Shown here piece by piece: positions 37,783-45,991 of a DNA stretch of 64,000 nt (its first letter is position 1; the number at the start of each line of letters is the position of its first letter). The notes under the pieces are model-generated. The model was not told the origin of the DNA. It was given only the letters and a program-made list of their open reading frames with translations, and did no database searches. Source of the stretch: Rivibacter sp049446155 (lineage in GTDB: Bacteria > Pseudomonadota > Gammaproteobacteria > Burkholderiales > Burkholderiaceae_C). The position numbers were made by a program, and so were the translations under genes. The stretch spans positions 62,001 to 126,000 of the forward strand of contig NZ_JBMSEE010000001.1 in the NCBI RefSeq assembly GCF_049446155.1, written 5' to 3'.

Positions 37783-39966
37783 ATGGCATCTCGATCTCGC
37801 TTTCATTTCCCGTTGACCCGACGCCGCGTGCCCGCGGCCTGCGCGCTGTTGTGCGTCGCTCTCGCTGCGCAGGCACAGACCGCCGACACGGCGCCGACGA
37901 CGACGCTGCCGACCGTGAGCGTGCGCGCCCAGGGCAGCCTGCCTGCATCCGACATCGCCGGCTTCGGCGACGTGCCCGTCGCGCGACTGCCGATCGCCGT
38001 CACCAGCGTCGGCCAGGCCGAGCTCAAAGACCGCGGCTCCAACGACCTGCGCGACCTCACGCGCCTCGACGCCAGCGTCTCCGACGCCTACAACAGCGTG
38101 GGCTACTGGAGCCAGCTGACGGTGCGCGGCTACGTGATCGACCTGCGCAGCAACCTGCGCCGAGACGGTCTGCCGATCAGCGGCGAGACGGTGCTGATGC
38201 TCGACAACAAGAGCCGCGTCGAGCTGCTCAAGGGCATCAGCGGCATGCAGTCGGGCGTCAGCGCGCCGGGCGGCCTGGTCAACCTGGTCGTCAAGCGCCC
38301 CGATGCCGATGTGCGCGCCGCGAGCCTCGAGCTGCGCGGCGCCGGCAACGTGATGGGCACGGTCGACTGGTCGACGCGCTTCGGCAACGAACGCAGCTTC
38401 GGCCTGCGCGTCAATGCGACCGCCGAGCGGCTCGATCCCGAGCTGCACGATGCGCGCGGCCGTCGCCACCTGCTCGCCGTGGCCGGCGACTGGCGCATCT
38501 CGCCCGACACGCTGCTCGAGGCCGAACTCGAGACCACGCATCAGAGCCAACCCAGCCAGCCGGGCTTCAGCCTGCTCGGCGACCGCGTGCCGAGCGCGAA
38601 GTCGATCGATCCGCGGCTCAACCTGAACAACCAGCCGTGGAGCCTGCCGGTCGTGTGGGATGCCGACACCGCGAGCCTGCGCTGGCAGCAGCGCCTGGCG
38701 GGCGAGTGGCGCGCGCAGGCGCAGTTCGTGACGCAGCGCCTGAAGGACGACGACCGCGTCGCGTTCCCGTTCGGTTGCAGCGCCGAGGGCAACTTCGACC
38801 GCTACTGCAGCGACGGCAGCTTCGACTTCTACGACTACCGCAGCGAGAACGAGCGGCGCCGCAACGACGCGTGGGACCTGAACCTCGCCGGCCGCCTTGC
38901 CACCGCCGCGCTGAACCACCAGCTGCGCTTCGGCGTGCAGGGACTGCGCTATGAGGCGCGATTCCAGAAGCAGGCGTTCAATTTCGTGAACGAGCCGGGC
39001 CGCATCGACGGCTCCGCCGTCACGACACCCCAGCCGCTGGCCGACGACGACAGCACCAACCGCGACGAGCGCCGCACCGAGTTCTACGCCAACGACGCGA
39101 TCCAGCTCGGCGCCGGCGTCGGCCTGTGGCTTGGCGTTCGCCATACGCGGCTCGAGCGACAGAGCGTCACCACCTCGGGCACCGAGCCGACCGACTACGA
39201 CGACAGCTTCACGACACCGTGGATCGCGGCGAGCTGGCAGCTCAGCGAGCCGCTGATGGCCTATGCGAGCTGGGGCCAGGGCGTGGAGTCCGATGTGGCG
39301 CCGAACCGCCCGGGCGTGTACGGCAATGCCGGCCAGCCGCTGCCTGCGGCCAAGAGCCGCCAAAGCGAGATCGGACTGAAGTTCGAGCAGCAGGACCTGC
39401 GCTGGGCGCTCGCAGCCTTTGACATCCGGCGCCCGGTCTACGGCGACCTGGGCGAGTGCGCGGACGCCGATCCCAGCGATTGCAGACGCGGCCTCGACGG
39501 TGCCGCACGCCATCGAGGCATCGAAGCCAGCGCCGAGAAGCGCTTCGGCGCGTGGACGCTCGCAGGCAGCGCGATGTGGCTGCGCGCGCGACGCGAGGAC
39601 TCGGTCAACGCATCGCTGAACGACACGCGACCGACCAACGTGCCGGCGCGCAGCGCGCGCGTCCTCGTCGGCCACGAGCTGCGGGCGCTGCCGGGCCTGA
39701 ATCTCTTTGCCGCGCTCAGCGCCGAGAGCGATCGGACCTTGATCCCGGGCAACGATGCGCTCACGGTGCCCAGCTGGGCGCGCTGGGACATCGGCGCCAT
39801 CTACACGCAGCGCCTGCAAGGCGGCCAGCGACTCGTCTGGCGCGCCGGCGTCGACAACCTGGCCGACCGCCGCGCCTGGCAGGAGTCGCCCTACCAGTTC
39901 GGCCACGTCTACCTCTACCCGATGGCAGCGCGCACCTGGCGGCTCGCATTGCAGGCGGACTTGTGA
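37783..39966 (+). CDS. TonB-dependent outer-membrane receptor, thiamine-regulated
   Basis: 727 residues from the chosen ATG at 37783, which gives a proper signal peptide (ending AALAAQAQ) ; ATG 37693 directly after the riboswitch would add a non-hydrophobic 30-residue extension. Plug domain TLPTVSVRAQG through LTVRGYVIDLRSNLRRDGLP and GVSAPGGLVNLVVKRP; then a 22-strand barrel ending in aromatic/hydrophobic strand RTWRLALQADL. TPP-riboswitch control points to uptake of thiamine or a precursor, as for the receptors called Omr1 in Burkholderiales. The thiamine biosynthesis genes often found after it are not present here. Confidence 0.9.
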   Translation: MASRSRFHFPLTRRRVPAACALLCVALAAQAQTADTAPTTTLPTVSVRAQGSLPASDIAGFGDVPVARLPIAVTSVGQAELKDRGSNDLRDLTRLDASVSDAYNSVGYWSQLTVRGYVIDLRSNLRRDGLPISGETVLMLDNKSRVELLKGISGMQSGVSAPGGLVNLVVKRPDADVRAASLELRGAGNVMGTVDWSTRFGNERSFGLRVNATAERLDPELHDARGRRHLLAVAGDWRISPDTLLEAELETTHQSQPSQPGFSLLGDRVPSAKSIDPRLNLNNQPWSLPVVWDADTASLRWQQRLAGEWRAQAQFVTQRLKDDDRVAFPFGCSAEGNFDRYCSDGSFDFYDYRSENERRRNDAWDLNLAGRLATAALNHQLRFGVQGLRYEARFQKQAFNFVNEPGRIDGSAVTTPQPLADDDSTNRDERRTEFYANDAIQLGAGVGLWLGVRHTRLERQSVTTSGTEPTDYDDSFTTPWIAASWQLSEPLMAYASWGQGVESDVAPNRPGVYGNAGQPLPAAKSRQSEIGLKFEQQDLRWALAAFDIRRPVYGDLGECADADPSDCRRGLDGAARHRGIEASAEKRFGAWTLAGSAMWLRARREDSVNASLNDTRPTNVPARSARVLVGHELRALPGLNLFAALSAESDRTLIPGNDALTVPSWARWDIGAIYTQRLQGGQRLVWRAGVDNLADRRAWQESPYQFGHVYLYPMAARTWRLALQADL

Positions 39967-39990
39967 GGCCTCAAAAACTTCCCATATAAT
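39961..39990 (+). promoter_or_regulatory. promoter of tRNA-Asn
   Basis: TTGTGA, 18 bases, then a perfect TATAAT at 39985-39990, 12 bases before the tRNA 5' end. It overlaps the stop region of the receptor gene. Confidence 0.65.
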
Positions 39991-40002
39991 GTGAGGCTCT
40001 GT

Positions 40003-40078
40003 TCCCCGATAGCTCAGTCGGTAGAGCGCCGGACTGTTAATCCGTAGGTCCCTGGTTCGAGCCCAGGTCGGGGAGCCA
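40003..40078 (+). tRNA. tRNA-Asn (anticodon GTT)
   Basis: 76 bases including encoded CCA. Acceptor stem TCCCCGA / TCGGGGA, D-arm TAGCTCAGTCGGTAGAGC, anticodon GTT at 40036-40038 in the loop CTGTTAA, and T-arm CCTGG-TTCGAGC-CCAGG. The 3' end is the likely attachment site for the island that follows. Confidence 0.98.
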
Positions 40079-40100
40079 CAGAAAACCGAAGAAGATCAAA

Positions 40101-40128
40101 GGCTTGCACGTGAGTGCAGGCCTTTTTT
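40101..40128 (+). terminator. terminator after tRNA-Asn
   Basis: 9-bp stem GGCTTGCAC / GTGCAGGCC (one G-T pair), GTGA loop and six T, starting 22 bases after the tRNA. Confidence 0.85.
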
Positions 40129-40217
40129 CTTTGGCCGGAGCCGGGATATTCGGCTTTTGCCACAAATTTGCCACTGCACAAGACTGGCGACCTCACTCAC
40201 CAAGGAGGTCAGCCATC

Positions 40218-41216
40218 GTGGCAAGCATCAGTAAGCGCGGGAAGTACTGGCGGGCGCAGATCGTCCGCCGGGGCTATCCGCCCCAGTACCGTTCGTTCGA
40301 CACCCGAGCCGAGGCCGAAGCATGGGGGCGCAGCCTTGAGGCCGAGATGGACCGAGGCACGTTCGTCTCACGGGTGGATGCAGAGCGCACGACGCTCGCG
40401 GAGGCGCTTGAACGGTACGAGAAGGAGATCTCGAGCCAGAAGCACCATCCTGAGCAGGATAAGCAGCGCATCCGCAAGTGGCAGCAGCATCCCCTCGCCT
40501 ACCGATTCCTGGCGCAGCTGCGCGGCGCCGACTTCGCGCGCTACCGGGACGATCGCCTCGCCCTTGGTCGAGCTCAGAACACGGTCCGCCTCGAACTGGC
40601 CCTCATCAGCCATCTCTTCGAGATCGCTCGCAAGGAGTGGGGCATGGAAGGCCTTGCCAACCCCCTCGCCAACATTCGGAAGCCCAGTGGGTCTACCGAG
40701 CGGGATCGCCGGCTGCGTCCCGGCGAGTACGAAAGGCTCGCAGAGGCGCTTGCGGCGTCGCCGAACATCTGGGCCCGCCCTGCCTTCGATCTGGCGATCG
40801 AGACTTCACTGCGCCAGGGCATGCTCTTCGAACTGAGGTGGGAATGGGTCGACCTGGAGAGGCGGACCATCACGATCCCGCTGAAGTTCAGGTGCAAGGG
40901 CAACAAGGGTGTGCCGGCCGCAGTGCCTCTCTCGTCCCGGGCTGTCGAGACGCTGCGCTCCATGCCCCGATCGCTGGATGGGCGTGTTCTTGCCACGACT
41001 CAGAACGCGGTCGTGTGCGTCTGGAAGAAGACTCTCCGCCGACTCGGGATGACGAACTTGCGTTGGCACGATCTCAGGCACGAAGCGGCCTCGCGCTTGT
41101 TCGAGAAGGGATTGAACCCGATGGAAGTGGCATCGATCACGGGGCACAAGAACCTCAACATGCTGCGCCGGTACACGCATCTGGAGACTTCCGCACTGGC
41201 GCTCAAGCTGGGCTAA
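40218..41216 (+). CDS. int: tyrosine recombinase / phage-type integrase
   Basis: 332 residues. N-terminal arm-binding segment (SISKRGKYWRAQIVRRGYPP), core-binding SAM-like domain, then the catalytic domain with Arg I in ETSLRQGMLFELRW, HDLRHEAASR (His-x-x-Arg) and GHKNLNMLRRYTHL (catalytic Tyr). Start is a GTG with AAGGAGG nine bases upstream; the longer frame through the tRNA terminator has no such site. Placed 140 bases from the tRNA-Asn gene and pointing away from it, it is the likely integrase of this island. Confidence 0.93.
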   Translation: MASISKRGKYWRAQIVRRGYPPQYRSFDTRAEAEAWGRSLEAEMDRGTFVSRVDAERTTLAEALERYEKEISSQKHHPEQDKQRIRKWQQHPLAYRFLAQLRGADFARYRDDRLALGRAQNTVRLELALISHLFEIARKEWGMEGLANPLANIRKPSGSTERDRRLRPGEYERLAEALAASPNIWARPAFDLAIETSLRQGMLFELRWEWVDLERRTITIPLKFRCKGNKGVPAAVPLSSRAVETLRSMPRSLDGRVLATTQNAVVCVWKKTLRRLGMTNLRWHDLRHEAASRLFEKGLNPMEVASITGHKNLNMLRRYTHLETSALALKLG

Positions 41217-41288
41217 CGCCCAGCGCGAATGCAACCAGTGCCAGCCTCCCGGCTACGCCCTTCACCGCTCTCTGACTGAAGCTGAACC

Positions 41289-41455
41289 ATGAACTCATTG
41301 ACACCCACCGTCTCGCCATTGCGGCAACGCATGATCGACGGAATGTGCATGCGCAAGTTCAACAGTTCAACGGCAAGACCCACGCCCTCTACATCCGCGC
41401 CGTGCGCAGCCTCCCTTGCGCTTCACCAGGGCACCGCCCTTGGCCCTTGGACTAG
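41289..41455 (+). pseudogene. frameshifted N-terminal remnant of a second tyrosine recombinase
   Basis: The start MNSLTPTVSPLRQRMIDGMCMRK matches the N-terminus of IS91/integron-associated integrases (typical continuation: Lys-Thr-Gln-x-x-Tyr-Ile-Arg-Ala-Val). The match then jumps frame: QFNGKTHALYIRAVRSL is read in another frame from about 41360. Downstream the homology is lost, and no catalytic residues remain. A decayed second recombinase suggests repeated insertions at this locus. Confidence 0.6.
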
Positions 41456-41659
41456 CCGTTCTACCCAGCCGACCGGCGTGACGCGGGCCGGATCGCCCAG
41501 TGCGACCACACCACACAACTGGCCACTCGCGTCAGGGGGCATAGCCTTTGGCCGAGACCTTCCAGGGGTCAGGGCTCAGGGCGCGCAGCGCTTGGCACCT
41601 GGCCGTCCATGGCGGCGATGCCCCGCCCCTCTTCGTCCGCTTGCTCAGTGGTAACATAT

Positions 41660-42004
41660 ATGCTACCAATAGCCATGCTGGATGTACGCGGGTACTTGGA
41701 AGATGATGGCACCAGTCTCTTTGCAGAGTGGTTCACGGCCGTGGACGCCACGACGGCGGCCAAGATCACGGTCGTCCTCGCGCGCATCGAGCAAGGCAAC
41801 CCGTCCAACATCAAAGGCGTCGGGGAAGATGTACTGGAGTAGGGGCTGGACTCCGGGCCGGGCTACCGTGTGTGTTTCGGCCGTGACGGCGACGTGGTGA
41901 TCATCCTGTTGGCCGGCGGGACGAAGAAGCGGCAGCGGCGCGACATCGAGGCCGCGGAGGCGCGTTGGGCGGCCTCCGAGCGACATAGACGATCAGGTAC
42001 GTGA
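41660..42004 (+). pseudogene. RelE/HigB-type toxin gene with in-frame stop
   Basis: Reading from the ATG at 41660 gives MLPIAMLDVRGYLEDDGTSLFAEWF and IKGVGEDVLE, then TAG at 41840-41842, after which the same frame continues GLDSGPGYRVCFGRDG and VVIILLAGGTKKRQRRDI to a TGA at 42002. Both halves match the addiction-module killer family (typical junction: VLE, Tyr/aromatic, RID-like, then FGPGYRVYFG). A single base substitution in the codon after VLE thus truncates the toxin before its active-site strand. The partner antitoxin gene follows three bases later and is intact. Confidence 0.75.
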
Positions 42005-42007
42005 ATC

Positions 42008-42328
42008 ATGGCTCTGACACGAGACTTCAAGGAAACGGTGCTGGCGCGTGTCCAAGCCGACCCGAAATTCCGCGATGCCCTGCTCAAGGAAGGCATCGAG
42101 ACCATGCTCTCCGGTGATGTGGACACCGGCAAGGCGATCCTGCGTGACTACATCAAGGCGACGGTCGGCTTCGAACAGCTCGGCGTCGAGGTCGGCTCAT
42201 CGCCCAAGAGCCTGATCCGCATGTTCGGCCCGACTGGCAACCCGCAGGCGCGCAATCTGTTCAGCGTCATCAGTCACCTGCAGCGCCATGCCGGGCTCAC
42301 CCTGCATGTGACGGCGCGGTCGCACTGA
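42008..42328 (+). CDS. antitoxin of RelE/HigB-type addiction module
   Basis: 106 residues. Start MALTRDFKETVLARVQADPKFRDALLKEGIETML and the helix-turn-helix region EQLGVEVGSSPKSLIRMFGPTGNPQARNLFSVISHL match the HigA-like partner of addiction-module killer proteins. Directly downstream of the interrupted toxin gene, toxin-first order. Intact, so the cell may retain immunity to related toxins without the toxin itself. Confidence 0.83.
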   Translation: MALTRDFKETVLARVQADPKFRDALLKEGIETMLSGDVDTGKAILRDYIKATVGFEQLGVEVGSSPKSLIRMFGPTGNPQARNLFSVISHLQRHAGLTLHVTARSH

Positions 42329-42381
42329 CAGCGCGCGGAAGAGCTTGCGCCGCAATCTGAAAATTGAGATGGCGTGAGACC

Positions 42382-42489
42382 ATGAAACGGGTCGAATATG
42401 TCAGCGACAAGACATCATTGCGCTTCAGCTCGGGGCGGCATCGCATCCAATCGACGCTAAGCGCTAGAGAAGGGACACCTTTGCAATGA
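42382..42489 (+). CDS. possible 35-residue leader peptide overlapping the PP2C gene
   Basis: A short frame MKRVEYVSDKTSLRFSSGRH continues for 35 codons and ends in a TGA that overlaps the phosphatase ATG as ATGA. A GAGACC sequence is placed five bases upstream as a weak ribosome-binding site. No homology is recognised; the only support is the coupling-type overlap. Confidence 0.3.
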   Translation: MKRVEYVSDKTSLRFSSGRHRIQSTLSAREGTPLQ

Positions 42490-43616
42490 CACCTGTGTGG
42501 AGCGATAGCGCGGCACGCCTTACCTCTTGGTTCCAGCGAAAGACATTCCCTAGCGCCGTCCGACGCATCGCTGCGTTTCCAGCGGCGCTTGCGAGCGACG
42601 TGGGGTTGAAGCGCGATGAGAACCAAGATCGTGTCGCAATCGGTCGGGGGACCTGCGGCCAGAATCAGCCGTATGTGTTGGCAGCCCTGAGTGATGGCAT
42701 TGGAGGCATGAAGGACGGTGCCGCCTGTGCAGCCACGACTCTCGGCACTCTGTTCGCTTGTTTTTTCGAATTGGCGCGGCCAGGAGAGCCGCCAGAACGA
42801 ACCCTCGAGGCGGCCGTCCGCGCCGCCAACTCGACCATCTTCAGCAAGCTGTCCGGCAAGGGTGGCGCAACGCTCTCCGCCCTCTTGCTATGCGAAGGTA
42901 TCGCCTATACCGTCAATGTCGGCGACAGCAGGATCTACAAGTACTCGAATGGTCAACTCACCCAATTGACTGTTGACGACACTATTGCCGGGCAACTGGG
43001 GCACAAAGTGGAGGCCGACATGGGCTCCAACCTGCTTCAGTTTGTCGGCATAGGCAACCCGCTCGAAGTCAACGTCACTCAACTACCGTTCGCTCATGAA
43101 GACGCGCTGCTGCTCACATCGGACGGGGTGCACTATCTAGATCAGAGCTGGATTGCGACCCTCATCGCCAATTCGTCCGACCCTGGCACAGCGTTGCGGC
43201 GACTTACGGAAACTGCCAAGTGGTGTGGTGGCCACGACAACGCTAGCGCTGCTTTTGTCCTTCCACAGTTGACATTGCAGGAGCTGGCTGACGGCGACGA
43301 TGACCATGACGCTACCTGTGGAATTTGGGATCCGTTCGGCGAACTTCATCTACTGCTAAACCGCGCGCGACCCGGGCAGTCCTCAGCGCCAGTACAGCCA
43401 GTTGAGTCCAATCGTTCTGATCGAGAAGTTGGCCGCAGCACACCAGCGCCGGAGCCCGCTTTCACTGACGTTCAGAAAGCGCCACGAAGCAAACGCAAGC
43501 GAGAAAAGAAGGCTAAGGCCCCGGCGCAGCGAAGTATCGAGGAACCACTAGAGCCTGGTCAGGACAAGCCAAAGGCTCCGCAGCTCAAGATCGAGTTCCC
43601 TCAGAAAGCAGACTGA
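42486..43616 (+). CDS. PP2C-family Ser/Thr protein phosphatase
   Basis: 376 residues. All PP2C metal-binding motifs are present: RDENQD (43-48), LSDGIGGMKDG (68-78), VNVGDSRIYKY, LLLTSDGVHYLD and GGHDNASAAF. The catalytic domain ends near residue 265; about 110 residues of disordered, Lys/Pro/Glu-rich tail follow. It should remove phosphate from Ser/Thr of partner proteins, most simply the products of the two kinases directly downstream (3 bases to the next start). GAGAAGGGA lies upstream of the ATG. First gene of the cluster ending at 50,573. Confidence 0.92.
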   Translation: MTPVWSDSAARLTSWFQRKTFPSAVRRIAAFPAALASDVGLKRDENQDRVAIGRGTCGQNQPYVLAALSDGIGGMKDGAACAATTLGTLFACFFELARPGEPPERTLEAAVRAANSTIFSKLSGKGGATLSALLLCEGIAYTVNVGDSRIYKYSNGQLTQLTVDDTIAGQLGHKVEADMGSNLLQFVGIGNPLEVNVTQLPFAHEDALLLTSDGVHYLDQSWIATLIANSSDPGTALRRLTETAKWCGGHDNASAAFVLPQLTLQELADGDDDHDATCGIWDPFGELHLLLNRARPGQSSAPVQPVESNRSDREVGRSTPAPEPAFTDVQKAPRSKRKREKKAKAPAQRSIEEPLEPGQDKPKAPQLKIEFPQKAD

Positions 43617-43619
43617 ACT

Positions 43620-44681
43620 ATGCGCACACTGCCTGCTCGCTACGTGCCAACCGGCCCTGCCGCGCATGGCGGGATGAGTTCGGTCGTCTTCTGCCAGGAC
43701 TCCATCCTGGAGCGCCCGGTTGCCGTGAAGTTTCTTCAGGACGGCACGCATGGACGCAGGATGGCCGACGAGTTGGCAGCACTTCTGAAGATGCGGTCAA
43801 AGCATGTCGTGCAGATCTACGACATCTGCCGGTTTCCTGACGACTGCATCGGCATCATTCAGGAGTTTGTGGACGGCCCAGACTTGCTGGAAAGCTTTGC
43901 GGCACCTGCAAGCGCAAGTTCGTATTACAAGCAGCTCTGGCAGATTGCAGCAGGAATCAGCGACATCCACGCCGTTGGGGTGATCCATCGTGATATCAAG
44001 CCCAACAATATGAAGGTCGACGCTGAAGGTGTCATCAAGATCTTCGACTTTGGCCTGGCGCGCGATACAGGGCCGGCGGCGGCAACTGTTGGCTTCGTGG
44101 GCACGCCTGGCTTCGCCGCTCCGGAGCTGTATGCCACTACTGCCACGTTCACTCCGGCTGTTGATGTCTACGCATTCGGCATAACAGCTCTCTTCCTCGC
44201 CACAGGATCTCTCCCGGCTGAGCTGACGGCCTTTCCGCCGCGCCCGTTGGCGGCAGGCTACTTCGGGGCACTCGGCCTCGGGCTCGGAGCCGAAGTGATC
44301 CGCTTGCTCGACGGCTGCATAGCGCCTACAGCCGCCGCGCGCCCGCCGATGTCAGCCGTTCGTGACGCGCTGGCACGCCATCTGTTGTTTGACAAGCATC
44401 AGGCCCTTGTGGTGTTTCGAGGACGGCCGTCATACCTCAATTCCGGCAACCGCAACATCGCGCTCGATCTTCCATCCGTTGGCCGTGTCGAGATCTCGTA
44501 TGACGGCCTCATCTTCCGCGTCACCGCCGTTACCGGAGAGGTGTTCATCAACAACAGCACGGTGACGGCCGGACAGGCGTTGCCCGGTTGCTGCGTCGTC
44601 GCGCTTGGCTCGCAGGCACGGCGCGCGACTGAGCGAGCCTTTATCACCTTTGACCTTTCGCACCCGGAGATCGTTCTATGA
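43620..44681 (+). CDS. Ser/Thr protein kinase with C-terminal FHA-like beta domain
   Basis: 353 residues. Hanks-type kinase: AAHGGMSSVV glycine loop, catalytic Lys in PVAVKFL, VIHRDIKPNN (about 122-131), IFDFGLAR, and GTPGFAAPE. It is soluble, with no membrane helix or PASTA repeats. Residues 268-353 (FRGRPSYLNSGNRNIALD, then GRVEISYDGLIFRVTAVTG, INNSTVTAGQALPG) look like a beta-sandwich similar to FHA domains, but the conserved FHA residues are not certain. Lies between the phosphatase and a second kinase; overlaps the latter by 4 bases. Confidence 0.9.
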   Translation: MRTLPARYVPTGPAAHGGMSSVVFCQDSILERPVAVKFLQDGTHGRRMADELAALLKMRSKHVVQIYDICRFPDDCIGIIQEFVDGPDLLESFAAPASASSYYKQLWQIAAGISDIHAVGVIHRDIKPNNMKVDAEGVIKIFDFGLARDTGPAAATVGFVGTPGFAAPELYATTATFTPAVDVYAFGITALFLATGSLPAELTAFPPRPLAAGYFGALGLGLGAEVIRLLDGCIAPTAAARPPMSAVRDALARHLLFDKHQALVVFRGRPSYLNSGNRNIALDLPSVGRVEISYDGLIFRVTAVTGEVFINNSTVTAGQALPGCCVVALGSQARRATERAFITFDLSHPEIVL

Positions 44682-45772
44682 GCGGCCCGCACAAGCCTGG
44701 AGACGTAATCGGCGACCGGTACGAGATACACGCCGACATTGGTGAGGGGGGCATGCAGTTCGTCTACGCGGCGTTCGATCGCCTAATCGGACGCATGGTT
44801 GCGCTAAAGACGCCCAAGAACAGTTCCGCTACGAAGCGGTTCAAGCGCAGCGCGATTGTGGCGGCGAAGGTCAATCACCCAAACGTCGCGAAGACCCTCG
44901 ACTATGTTCGCGGCCCCGGCGAGAGTCGATATCTCATTGAGGAGCTGATCGACGGGCAAGACCTGCAGGATGCCTTGCTTCGCCGAGCGGGCTGTCTTGA
45001 CCCGTATTCCGCTGCAAAGGTCTTCCACTACCTAGCAAAGGGTGTCGCAGCGGCACACCACGCCGGCGTTGTGCATCGCGACCTCAAGCCAACAAATGTC
45101 ATGGTGGTCGGCGGCTACTCGTTGGCGGAGATTAAGGTCACAGACTTCGGCATTGCGAAGATGGCCGACGAGGAACTCGCGGAAGCTGCTGAAGGTGGCA
45201 GCTCCACGATGACGACATCACAGACCGCTGTCGGCGCACTACCCTACATGGCTCCGGAGGCCATTGAAACTCCACGCAGCGTTGGTCCCCCCGCCGACAT
45301 TTGGTCAATCGGAGCGATGATGTACCACCTGCTAACTGGCAGCCCTCCGTTCGGGACGGGCCTAGCAGCCGTCCGGAAGATTCTCGAGGCGACGCCGCCG
45401 CCCATGCCGCGCTTTATGACTTCGAACCCCCAGTTCGCACCGTTGGCCCAGGAACTCGCGGAGATCGTTCTGGCCTGCTTGCAGAAGGATCCCAGTGCGC
45501 GCCCGACCGCCGACGACATTGTGGCCCGTTGCGGCAGCCTTTGCTATTCGATTGACCCACGCGACGAGGGCACCGTTCATCGAATCGAATATGGAGCCTG
45601 GGGATTCATATCTCGGGACGGCGGCCCCGACGTCTTCTTCCACACTTCGAGCGTCTATGGGCCGCGCGCCGCGCAGGTTGGGGCGTCTGTGGTGTTCGCC
45701 TCCTATCTGGGAGGAGGCGCCCATCGAGCCCATCCAGTCGTGGTAATCGACGGCCCTCCTGCTGCACCCTAG
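44678..45772 (+). CDS. Ser/Thr protein kinase fused to a cold-shock-like domain
   Basis: 364 residues. Kinase domain: DIGEGGMQFVYAAFD, ATP-binding Lys in VALKTPK, VVHRDLKPTNVMV (about 131), VTDFGIAKM and PYMAPEAIE. From residue 297 to the end the pattern GTVHRIEYGAWGFISRD, GGPDVFFHTSSV closely matches the RNP1/RNP2 core of cold-shock domains (KGFGFI and VFVHFS types), so the kinase carries a likely nucleic-acid-binding module. This fusion is unusual and suggests that RNA or DNA is the signal or docking site. Start overlaps the previous kinase stop (ATGA). Confidence 0.9.
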   Translation: MSGPHKPGDVIGDRYEIHADIGEGGMQFVYAAFDRLIGRMVALKTPKNSSATKRFKRSAIVAAKVNHPNVAKTLDYVRGPGESRYLIEELIDGQDLQDALLRRAGCLDPYSAAKVFHYLAKGVAAAHHAGVVHRDLKPTNVMVVGGYSLAEIKVTDFGIAKMADEELAEAAEGGSSTMTTSQTAVGALPYMAPEAIETPRSVGPPADIWSIGAMMYHLLTGSPPFGTGLAAVRKILEATPPPMPRFMTSNPQFAPLAQELAEIVLACLQKDPSARPTADDIVARCGSLCYSIDPRDEGTVHRIEYGAWGFISRDGGPDVFFHTSSVYGPRAAQVGASVVFASYLGGGAHRAHPVVVIDGPPAAP

Positions 45773-45991
45773 CTGCAGCCGTGCGCATTCGGGAACCGGC
45801 TGCACCCGTGAGCCGATGCAGATAACTTTGGGTTGCGTAGCTGAACCCGCGAGGGGAGCGATAGTCACCGTGAACGCTTCTAACCCGCCGCTCAAGAGCG
45901 AAAGAGCCCATGAGCAACCAGTAGTGCCGCGATTGCGGCCGGTCCCATCGTCACCCAGGCGAGCATGTGCGTCGCCTTGCGGTACGGCGGC
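45773..45991. other. gap inside the kinase-ABC cluster
   Basis: 219 bases with no convincing gene. A minus-strand frame of 33 codons with one hydrophobic stretch lies here but has no other support. The gap is the only break in the cluster, so an internal promoter for the second half may lie here; none was identified with confidence. Confidence 0.4.
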
